Of a stretch of DNA of 64,000 nt, positions 47,090 to 57,268 are shown in pieces (position 1 is the stretch's first letter; each line of letters opens with the position of its first letter). Both the position numbers and the translations under genes were made by a program. The notes beneath the pieces are model-generated. The model made no database searches and was not told the DNA's origin. It saw nothing but the letters and a program-made list of their open reading frames with translations. The DNA comes from Drechslerella dactyloides (Eukaryota > Ascomycota > Orbiliomycetes > Orbiliales > Orbiliaceae): positions 1,798,001 to 1,862,000 of the forward strand of contig JAGTWJ010000008.1 in assembly GCA_020064725.1 (NCBI GenBank), read 5' to 3'.

Positions 47090-47515
47090 CTATAAATCAG
47101 CTTGTTTCCAGGCCCCCCTCGCAGCCAGCTTAGTTCTCCAAGTCTGGATCAAAGCGTATGAGCCCATGATGCCAATCACAACAAGACTCAACGGTATGGC
47201 AAAAACACAGTAGGTCTAGAAATGACCCAACATCACGTCGGACATACTATTTGCATCCCAGTTGAATAGCGGTATAGCAAAGATTGTCTGTTTTACAGTC
47301 AGCAAAGTGACGGTGTTAAATTTGGGGCTTACAACAACAAATGTCGCTGAGAGGGAAAGAGTGATCAGTATCGCAATAATCTTCACCGACGAACTATCGC
47401 GCTTGCTCGCCTCGGCCAACTCCTTCGAGTCCTTGGCGACTCCGGCGTTAAGTTCATTGTCCTCCCACGAAATAAGGTTGAATAACCTGACATGCCATGC
47501 ATATTGCACTCGCAT
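47090..47515 (-). pseudogene. 3' part of a decayed CorA-like membrane protein gene
   Basis: The minus strand encodes the C-terminal part of the CorA-like proteins common in filamentous ascomycetes: AKDSKELAEASKRDSSSVKIIAIL, a first membrane helix, FAIPLFNWD, and a second membrane helix FAIPLSLVVIGIMGSYAL. A 48-nt intron with GTAAGC and ACAG ends (about 47335-47288) still splices in frame, joining ATFVV to TIFAIPLF. A TAG at 47216-47218 interrupts the frame right after GHF, where relatives have tryptophan, consistent with TGG to TAG. After it, 41 further codons run open to a natural stop at 47090-47092. Upstream of 47515 I cannot build a continuous frame. Fragments near 47663-48538 look partly coding but are unassigned. 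A recent loss of function in an accessory region is likely. Confidence 0.7.
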
Positions 47516-50184
47516 AGTTAGCAGAGTAGTCCAAGTACTAAATTAAGTAGTCTTACATTCGTCTACAGCCTACAACATCTTGGGCCGATAAGGAGTCTAG
47601 ACTTCTTGGCTGAAATCATGATTCCGGTTTGTTTGTACCCGTAGTCGTTCACATTTCTCCTGTTAGATGTTGCTATCGCCAGCGTGTCCCGTCCTCCTCA
47701 TCGTCCTAGGCCTCAGGGCGCTACTATCCAAGCTCAACAGTTCACTCGCAGTGTCCTTCGCCTGACAGTCGCCATACCGCGTCTTTTCTCCACTCTCGCG
47801 AGTATCAAATATGAATATTTTAGCTCGCGCGTGGGGTCGGCAGCCGTGCATTTGGTGAAATACGTCAGCACGAAGAGCAGGTGGGTCAAGGAGGGGAGTT
47901 GCTCGACTAGATCAGCTGCGACCTCACGCACAGATATGCGGTTCCCGATGAAGATGCATGTAGCCAATAGTAATATTTTAAGAAATCGACCATCGCAAAA
48001 TGGCGGAAATAGTGCCTTTGTTATTGGCGCGGTGATACACGAACACTGCGGAGTGTCAATAGTGTCGACGCATTCACACACACTATCAGATGGAAACCCT
48101 TACTTCAGTCACCGTTTGCCTGCATAAACTTCCCGCACGCACCCGCGCGGCACCCACTCAGGTATGAATGGCTGTCGGGTAAGCCCAGAACCTCATTTAT
48201 CGATTCGAAATTTTGTTTTCGAAGGGCACGAGGGCCGAAACCTGCCGCCTGCAGCAGAGTAGCCGCAGTCCAGCCACAAAATCCGCAATCGGATAATTCT
48301 TAGATGTCCCTTGCCAGCCATGAGCAGATCTCATCTTTCTTGACCTCTTTGTTCCGATGATAGAGCGATCAGTCATCGTAAAGGAAGCACTAAATGCCAT
48401 GAACCAATGCTGCAGACTTATTACGGCCAGATTTGGGTAGGCTGATTCGCGGAGGCAAAACATGGCTAGTGATCTCCGCTCTCTTGAAATACGGACTGGC
48501 ACTTCGTGCTTCTCGTGACGAATCGGTCCATCATCCATCGCGGTGATACCTCAAAATTTGTAGGACAAGTGGAGCACGTTTGAAATTGAAATGGGAGATG
48601 GTCATGATGTTCTTAACCAATGATGTATATTTCGTAAGAGACCGAACCTAGTGTAGTCGATGGTCGCGAATTCTCAGTTTCTATTGACGAGAGATTCCTC
48701 GACCGACCGAAAATGCTATATTCATTCAGTTGCGGCTGAGGCAGATCCTGATGTGCCATGCGCGTCCAAGAGCACGGTGCATCCTCGCCAGATAAAGGTA
48801 TCAAAATGAGATTATATGCACGCCAAATTCATTATGCACAGTTTGACATGTCCAGTTCTTCGCAGCCTTCCAGAGTAAGAGGTCGAAAAGTAAAAAAAGA
48901 ATTACAAAATTTCTTAAGTACCAAATCAAGAAAATATGACATGAAAAAGTGACCTGTCAAAATATTCATGAACCGAAAACGATTTTGATACTCGGGTCTT
49001 AAGTTAAGTTGGCTTCTTGAAGAACATGCATGGCTGACAAGTCTCAAGGGGATTGCTCGTATGCAGGAAACTCTTTCTGAATCTTTTCAGAGAGAAAACG
49101 ATTGTAGGAGATTTGCAAATGTTAATCCGGCTTAAAGGCCCTTAAAGCATATAGCCAGCGAGAAAAGGGATGAAACTTGCTTCAACCTGGCCGAAAGCGA
49201 TTATCAGTGCCTCATCACGATTTGTGGTGATATCGAGGCTCCAACCTCTGGTCTGGATATTTTCTAAAATCTGGCGATACGGTTGTTTCGCCTGCACGCG
49301 CGCGTGCGCATATTGCACTTGTATGCTAGCTACTTAAGTACCTAGGTATATATACTAGATACATGACACAATTCATAGCAAGTCCGCCCCTGATCGCTAT
49401 CCGACAGGGAATAAAGTGGAAGCAAAATTCTTCTCCCCTTTATCCGACAGTCCTCCTAAAAGAAAATCCGGATCCGAAGAGTTTTCGAGTCCCAGCAAAT
49501 CCTGGTGGTGGAGAAGACTGCGTTGACCACACACAAATTACAACGTCTGTAGCAAACGCCAAGACACGCACATCCAATCACAACTTGCATATATAACCGA
49601 GACTCCTAACTAAGCCGCTTTGGCATCTAGTAGACATCTACCAGACGCCAGCGGCGCCGAGGGCCAATAACCAGGGATGCGTGCATATGTATAGATCTAT
49701 AGAGCCATGCGACGTTCAATATTCCCTAATCCGGAATGCAACACCGGCTTAATAATCACCACTCGTGGCTCGTATTATATTACCAAGGTGGCGCTGGCAG
49801 AACTACTCTACGATCAAATTGGCCATATTTTATACAAAACGAATCGCAGGAACCATCATATTCGATATCACTAAGTATACTATACGTTCCCTGACTAGTA
49901 TCAGATGACGGTTCAATATGCGAAGCTGATGACTCACAGTCACTTAGGCTATAGGTACTGGTTAGTTGTCCGGATCCCATTCCAACACCCAATTAGTTCG
50001 AACTATAATGATAAATAGATAGACAATACCAGGCTGGGAATGTCGATTCATTTGAATCCGCGCAATTAGCGCGAAATCACGATAGGCTATTGCGGCAGAT
50101 ATCCTACGCTGACTGTAGACCCAAGACCCTCGCCGATGATAGACTTTATTTCCCTAAAGAAATATTGATAGAATCGATCAATAT
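47516..50184. other. Degraded region upstream of the CorA-like remnant
   Basis: About 2.7 kb. A minus-strand frame at 48197-48538 (113 residues, containing SLAMFCLRESAYPNLAVISL) has protein-like composition and could be an exon of the decayed gene or of another lost gene. I do not recognise it. From 48540 onward the DNA is AT-rich without supportable genes up to the transposon border. Confidence 0.4.
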
Positions 50185-50241
50185 CATATAACGTCAATGA
50201 TAAGCGAACGGATCAGACAAGCGAGCGGATCACCTCACCAC
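50185..50241 (+). repeat. Left terminal inverted repeat of transposon
   Basis: Exact inverted complement of 52032-52088 over 57 bp. Much more GC-rich than the adjoining element body. Confidence 0.9.
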
Positions 50242-52031
50242 CCCATCTCAACGAAAATACTGATTTTACTACTACAATACTATAGCTTTGGGCTAGATAT
50301 ATACTAAATAGTTTATTTATATGCTTAAGATGTCTCTTGATATGTTTGAATATTATGCCCAGCTTTACTATATTAATTATAGTATAATACTTTTTTAGAG
50401 CCCCCTTCTGGTTGTATGTTGTTCTGATAGTTTTTTGGCTCTATCTATTTATATTATTTATTTATGGTATCTTGGTTTAGTATATTATCTGTTTGGTGTA
50501 TGGTGAGTATGCTTTTATGTTGTATATGTTATTTTTTTGTTTGCTGCTGTTTACTTAATACTTCATTAGTAGAGCATAGTATTATGTTCTCTACATGTAT
50601 AAGTGCTAATTGATATATTATAGTCTGTGTTTTTTTAGATAGCTGGTCTACAGCTGCTAGTAGTAATATAAGAAAACTATTCTGGTATTAGGTAATCTGG
50701 TTTTTGATTAGGTTTATTTATAAACTAGCTTTTAATGGGTTTAATAGTGTTTTTATAGTTTAGATAACTGCTGTATTTGTAGTGTCTAAATGTGAATTTG
50801 CTGGAGTAGTTATTAGTAATTGTATATCTAGTTTTGATAAAACTCTGTTAGGGTTATAAGGTATAATACTAGCTCCAACAAAACTACTATATATATTTTT
50901 AGATATTATTATAATAGTAAATATTTTGTGGAATCTGGTGAAAAATTCTAGCTTAAAGATATAGTTAATATATATATGTATTAAGTTCTCTATTTTATGG
51001 CTATATATCTGTTTTAATAACCTAAAATAGTTAATATCTAGTAACTGAAAAATATATAATAAATATAGTAGTATATAGATTGTGATAATCTTATGCTTCT
51101 AGTAATATAACTCAAAAATAATAAAGTAGTAATTTTTATAATTATCTAGGATTAATAGCTGGTAGTCTAAAATATAGTGTTATATTGTAAACTTGTTAAA
51201 GTGTTTTAGCTACTGTAGAGTAAGCTTGTTTGTTGTTTAGTTGTTATTAGAAAATGTAATAATTTAATCTACTAGTAGTTTTGTTATTGTATATTAGCTA
51301 GCTAAGTGGTGTTACCTAGCAAAGATAATAAATGGTGGTATTACCTAATCTTTTATATTTATTTCTTAGATAATTATTACCTATTTGTGATTCCTAGGCT
51401 GCGTTAGCTTAGCTTTATTGTGTGTTTCAGCACCTATAACAATAGTAGTTGTAGATATTATGCCTATTGTGAAGCCAGTTTTATTAAAGTTGTAGATGTT
51501 ATTGTCTGTGATGTTGTACTTGGTTTTTATAGTCTTTATTAGCTGAAACTATTTGCTGATAAGTATAGGATTTTTGTATTTTGCTTGTTGGTAGTTGTAC
51601 TTTTTGGATAGATATATTTGTAGTTCTGGGTGGTGTTTGACAAAGTTACCAGCCCATCTTTTACTGATGTGTTGTGTATTATTGTTGCTATGTGCTAGTA
51701 GTAGTTGGTTGGTTATATTTTCTACACTATTTAGTTTAGGATGAAAAGATTGTATATATAGTTTAAGTATATATTGAATAATGGTATTTTTCTTTAATTT
51801 TGTAAGGTTTTATGATTTAGGGATGTTGTTGTATTATAAAGAGTGGTTATTATATTGGTAGATTAAGGTGGTATAAGGGATATTATAATATTTAGCAGCA
51901 ACTTGAATATTTAATTTTTGGTTTTTTTTCATAGTTTTAATAGTTAGAAGAATTCTGGATTTGGTTGTAGAGGCAGGTATTGTGGTGGTTGTGGAGGTAT
52001 AAGGTATAGGAGGAGTAGTGGGCGCGTAGGT

Positions 52032-52088
52032 GTGGTGAGGTGATCCGCTCGCTTGTCTGATCCGTTCGCTTATCATTGACGTTATATG
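52032..52088 (-). repeat. Right terminal inverted repeat of transposon
   Basis: Exact inverted complement of 50185-50241. It also encodes the first residues of the transposase on the minus strand. Confidence 0.9.
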
Positions 52089-52646
52089 CATACCGTATAG
52101 ATCTTTGCGTCTTTTATTGCTTTCTTCTAGCCTGAAATTTAAAGGGCGTATACGAACATCACATATTGCTATTATTTTGGACGTATGCTGATTACTGTTA
52201 CCCGTTCCCAAGTTGTTCTGGTGTACTAGTATTTGATGTATTTTAAGATCTCTTCTGTCTGATCTTGCATCCTATGGGTTCTGAGACTTGAAACTGGAAG
52301 GTTGTCCACCAGGCAGATTATCATATTGATACGTATCGATTTAGGAATCGAGAAGTCTGACACAACTTAACAATTTCTTTGCTATTACTAAGCTGAGTCT
52401 ATCCCACTGCCCATGCCCGAGCGGGTTGGTACTTAAACTAACAAGATTGCGCAATTATCCGGCGCTCAAACTTTGTACATATGTCGTGTATTCCATTCCG
52501 TCCATCCCCATGCAATATTAAGCCGTCACAAAAATCATATACATCATTATTTGCCATTAGATACCGGTCCCATATTAGATAGCGAACTCCCCAACCAAAA
52601 AAGAAAGATCTCTTCGTATACCAGTGCCTTAACACAACGTGCATGC
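52089..52646. other. Intergenic between transposon and secreted-protein gene
   Basis: A 558-bp spacer. It contains the 3' flank of the minus-strand secreted-protein gene and no coding signal of its own. Confidence 0.5.
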
Positions 52647-53683
52647 TTAGGGGTCAAGTGCGATCGTGCCAACGGCAGCCGGATTAGAAGGATCAATATT
52701 AGTGTCAATCCTCAAAGTTTCCCCGGCCGAAATCCCGTTAGATACAGGCCATTGGACAGCCTTGGTTTTGGAAGAGTCGTCGACGTTAACGGACTGCGCG
52801 CCGATGGTCGCCGATACGCCGTCGTCGGACACTTGGTAATATCTAACCGTCACGACGTTCGGTTTGTCCTCCTTATATCTCATAATGAAATGATAGTACT
52901 CATGGGAAGCACTAAAGTGGCTGGTGTAATATTCCAGAGAGAGAATACGGCTGCCTGGGGATCCGTCGATCTGGTAGTATATGCCTTGATATGTTCCTTT
53001 AAATATGAAAAGATCATCCCAAAAACCGCAGACTGAGAGTGGTGGAAGGTAATTCGACTCGGAGTTGATAGGGACATTCACAGGAAGATTTTCATTACTG
53101 AATGAAACGTATTGGCCCCGGTCGATAGGAGGAGGAGGACTGTTCAGCGAGAAAAAGCCGTTTACTGAGACATAAATTGTGGTATTGGAGAGGCCGTATA
53201 TAGTTACGGGAAACGGGAGATCCAATGAGGTCCAAGGATCGTCGATATCTGAAGGGCTGCGATTCACCGCATCACCGAACAATGCCGTTGGGGATGGAAG
53301 TTCGACCTGGGGGACAGCGTGAATGCCCATGCAAGAGCAGGCAATTGTGAAGGCAGGATCTGCTGTGGCGGTAGAAGCTTTATCGCTGCAGGCCGTAGCG
53401 TAAGTAGGGAGCTTAGGCCTCGAAGTTGTCGACGCCGAAACATAATAAGCGGAACAGTCTCTTGTAGCTTCAGCCTGGCGAGTAGCAATCCGGGTTCCAT
53501 TGAGAGCTAAGTTCACACTCCATCTTTAGTAAAGCCTGACAGCGATATTTGATAGATCAATGAGAGGGTATGCATACCGCGGAGGCAGTTATTTTGGTGA
53601 CAACCGTCCGCCGAATTGCCTGTCGCCAGCACAAGGGCCGCAGGACCAATCGCAACTCCGATCGCGAGATACTTCAATAGCAT
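52647..53683 (-). CDS. Secreted protein with Cys-rich N terminus and beta-sandwich C terminus
   Basis: Two exons in minus order (53683-53578, 53506-52647) encode 321 residues. The signal peptide is MLLKYLAIGVAIGPAALVLA. Next is the widespread fungal pattern DGCHQNNCLRALNGT...CSAYYVSAST...PTYATACSD...ACSCM, a disulfide-rich module of unknown function. The C-terminal ~220 residues look like a beta-rich domain: IYVSVNGFFSLNSPPPP, SVCGFWDDLFIFKGTYQGIYYQIDG and EYYHFIMRYKEDKPNVVTVRYY, followed by DDGVSATIGAQSV. This combination recurs in unnamed secreted ascomycete proteins. The intron is supported by the phase and by restoring the CLRALNGT junction. The start MLLKYL was preferred to an in-frame Met five codons upstream. 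Function is unknown; cell-surface or adhesion roles are only a guess. Confidence 0.82.
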
Positions 53684-53974
53684 TTTGAAGTATATCAAAT
53701 ATGTATTGATATCTGCAGAACTGTTATAATATAAAGTTGAGATTACTAGCTACTGCTCAGGGAGTGCTGTTGGCCTGAGGGACGAGCTGAGGGAGGTATC
53801 TGCTAGGGCAGGCCCGTCAATTTATACACGTTCCATTCAATGAATGAAGATTTTTGAGATCGGTCCCGATTGCCAAGTGCATTCAATGGAGCGCGAGCAA
53901 TTGCACAATCATGGGGGCGGCGCACGGCATCGTGTTATCTAGCGCAATTGTTCGCTGTTTTGTGGCATTGACTT

Positions 53975-53990
53975 GTCTCCCGAACTAGAC
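53975..53990 (+). repeat. Short palindrome copy, diverged
   Basis: GTCTCCCGAACTAGAC followed by GCCGTT; it shares the downstream GCCGT with the copy at 22734. Confidence 0.5.
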
Positions 53991-54398
53991 GCCGTTCTAT
54001 AGCCCGGGAAGTAACCTTTTCCTATAATTTTAGCTGATAATTGTGCTGATGGGGCCACCATGCGTCTTGTTTGCTCGGCCGACAATATTGCGGCTGATCT
54101 AGCTGAACGGTACCTACCGTTCTGTTGGTCGGGCTGATCGAAAAAAAAGGGTCTGGAGGAGCTGAGCATTTCGTAGGGCTGGTCGGGGTGGCACGACATG
54201 ATCAGCTGAGAACTTCTGCTATATTGTTTCTAGCACATTGACAGGTTGAAGTATATGATATTGATGCTCAGCTAGCTACTTGAAGTATGGTGATGATTCT
54301 ATCGGAGTCGCTCTTAACTCCTTGCCAGGATTTAAGGTTCAAAGCCAATGCGCAGGGATCCCGCCTATGCATTGCAGATGCACAGCGGGTCCAAGTGC

Positions 54399-54428
54399 AT
54401 GCGACAAGTGCGACAAGTGCGACAAGTG
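54399..54428. repeat. Three tandem copies of a 9-bp unit
   Basis: GCGACAAGT is repeated three times head to tail and followed by a partial unit. It is a short satellite with no evident role. Confidence 0.7.
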
Positions 54429-56162
54429 CTTAACCCACCAAATATATACTAAGTAGTTATCAGCTAGCTTAAGAAATACGCTAGGATTCATTGACACGGG
54501 ACATATCAAGCGAGTTATATATTGTACAACTTTTTCCACGATAGTCTCTAGTGTATGTCAACAAGAACATTTCCACGTGCACCAGCATTCATATGTACTA
54601 TTACTTAACTATATGAAATATATAGTGGTCCGTGCTACTAGTGCGCGTACCGGTGCCAACGCTAAGATGGCTAGTCAAGGCGGGAAACGTATCGGGAAAC
54701 AAAAATAATGAGACACTATAACTGTATTGAATCATGACCCGCAAGACTAAAGGGGCAAAGACGACGGAATATAATAACTATACCAGGAACAAAAATATTA
54801 GAAAGGGAATATATCGGAGAGCGTTAGGAAGATCGATCGTGTATTCCTCTGCTTGTAGAAAATCATAAGTAGGATTGCCACAGCTGTACAGATGTGGCAG
54901 AACATGAAATGGTTCAGTCATGCAGATGAACGCCACCTCATGTCTTTCTCAGCCTTGAACATTCTGGACCGCTTTGCCAAGGATATCCCTGGAGGCCGGT
55001 ATCACCGGGCCGAAGGAGAGCAGGATCAATCAGTGTTTGGCCAAGATCGTCAATAGTGTTCCTGATCGCGACATGTTGGCGCCAAGCGCGCATCTCTACC
55101 AATATTAACAGCTACGATCCGAGAGTGGAAGAGACGTATGCCTTTCTCATCGCGGACTGCCACCGATGATTCTCATTGACAAGTACAATAATGACTCTGA
55201 TATAATTATGATACTGGAATTGCTATTACCATCATAAACTTACTTACTCAAATATATTATCATTCACAAAACATATCGATCCACAACCGCCAAGGAAATG
55301 ATATATATGCCAAGTTTTTTAACTTTTGTCAACGATAATAGGTGGTGCTATAGCGTCTTCCAGAGACGAAAATAAGGGGGCGGGTTGTCAGCCTCAGGCT
55401 TAGCGCCAGCACGGCAAGTTGAAGGTCCGCGCCGCGCTAAAGGCATATGGCCATGGGATTGACACCTGTAGCCCTTCGACCGTTCTCGGATGTATACCCC
55501 AAATGTGCCTAGTCTAGCCAACGACATCTTGATATAAGTTCTTAGCCAATAGTGAAGGCGCTGCGTGGCTTGCAGTTGGCATATTGAGTGCGGTTCCGAG
55601 CGCCGTTCGCCGAAGTTCAACAAGCCAAACATATAAAAGCCGCTTTCTTTACAAGTCTATCTGATCAAGTAATGACACACGGCCCAAAAAACTGTGGCTG
55701 GGAACTTGCATGGAGGGAAGTATTCAGGCATGACTAAGTCATTAGTAGCATCTGGAAGGAAGATATATCACTGAGCATTATTATTTCGAGCATGAGCTGG
55801 ATATCGGTCCATTAATATATATTTTTGGTGGCAGGAAGGGTTTGGTTTAGGAGACCATATATTTGCAATATTGGACCCGCTGCCGCCTTTCATGAATTCG
55901 AGATTGTGTTGCTTCATCGTCACACAGTTTTATTCGGTTTTCAGGTGGGTGTCAGGTACGGGACCAATTAGGTAAATTCAATATCCGAGATGTTGGTGAC
56001 TTCTTAAGCTCGTTACGTACCTGATTGAAGCATTGATAAATATACTGATATCTCTAGGACCGGATAAAGCCACCAGTATTTACCCAGACAAACAAGAAGT
56101 CCGCGGAAAAATGGTGTACCAGCGATATCAGCTCTGGCTCCGTATCAGGATATTCCTCAGTC

Positions 56163-56186
56163 TAGTCTCGAGGCCTGACTTGCCTG
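56163..56186 (+). repeat. Half copy of the long hairpin repeat
   Basis: Left arm (56163-56176) and the 8-nt loop GACTTGCC match the hairpin at 5895-5930. The right arm is missing. Confidence 0.6.
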
Positions 56187-57268
56187 TTGACACTGGTCGC
56201 CCACACAACGTGGCGGGAAACAAACCAGGAACTGGGTTTGCTTATACAAATTCCGCCAAGCTAAGCCTCGGACGGTAGCGAGACTGCTAATTTCAGATTA
56301 GTCTCGGGGACGCTGATTTCAGATGGACGCAAGCTAGACTATCATAGTGAGGGTAAGTCAGCTGTCAGTAAATACATAAACTAAAGAAGGCAAGCTCAGT
56401 CTTCTATATCGACGCCAGAAATATTATACGCAAGTTAACAACTAGTTAACTTCTCCTTAATGTCTGTATAGCAGACACGAACCCAGCTGTCCACTGAGAT
56501 TGTACAGCTGTGCCCGTATATATCTATATACGTCGCATCTAAGCTTGATGTGTGTGCACGCTTTTCTGCCAACGCAGCCTAATGCGCCCTTCATGCTGTC
56601 TTTTGGATTCTTCTAAATGGTCGCGAAGAAGACGAACTGCTAAGCTATATTCAACAAAGCAGAAGTGTCAATAGAATAATGATGGTCTCATCGCTCCAAG
56701 TTCCGCGGCAGCCGTTCGGTTCATCGGACGCAGTATGCCCAGGGACAGATGCCGCCACGATCACTAGTAAAATTTAAAAGCTTCATCAATACATGCACGT
56801 TCACGCGAATCCAGCTTGGCTCTGAGTATTTTCCTACTGATTGGCTGCAATAACGCAGAGTCAAGAAAACGCAGAAAAACGCAGAAATGGAACTTGGGTC
56901 CCTAACTCGGGTTCTCCGTCGGCGGGGCTGACCTGGTCCTCGCCTGTGTGCCACGATGCCGTTCCCGCTTTTGCGCCCGGCTTTTGAGCTCAACTTCGTA
57001 CTAGATTTCACCCCCAATCCCCCATAATATCCACCACGATGTCCCACTTTATCCTTCAATTCCAAGCTTTTAGAAATGTAGACGGTTATGGTTATGTTGT
57101 AGCTTTATAATTATGAATCCCGGTGGAAAACTCATCGTTGGCGGATGTTCGAAGACTCAACCGGTTGAGGCCCCAGGCGAAGCTCCATATAGACTTCGTT
57201 TCTCCCACTGCAGTGAACTCCATTCAATCGGCGACTCAAGTGTCTTCGCGACTGAGTAGTGATATTAG

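Larger units (their letters stand above)
50185..52088 (-). mobile_element. Pogo/Fot1-like DNA transposon, inactivated
   Basis: A 1,904-bp element bounded by inverted repeats that match over 57 bp at both ends (50185-50241 and 52032-52088). The outermost bases CATATA may be partly target sequence, so a TA target-site duplication is possible. Size and terminal repeat length fit the Fot1/pogo group of Tc1-mariner elements. The minus strand retains the start of a transposase: M-ISERIRQASGSPHH, encoded inside the terminal repeat, then KNQKLNIQVAAKYYNIPYTTL, which resembles the helix-turn-helix (Psq-type) domain of pogo transposases. The rest of the body is extremely AT-rich and filled with stop codons. 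The body is depleted of C on the plus strand, consistent with RIP-like cytosine mutation. Confidence 0.85.
53684..57268. other. Long gene-poor stretch
   Basis: About 3.6 kb. Includes dispersed palindrome copies at 53975-53990 and 56163-56186, and a tandem GCGACAAGT repeat at about 54399-54428. A short GC-richer open segment lies at about 54858-55050 (plus strand, containing SFSALNILDRFAKDIPGGRY) and reads like an exon relic of an unknown gene. No complete gene is supportable. The final part should be the promoter of the Pfs-domain gene. Confidence 0.45.
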
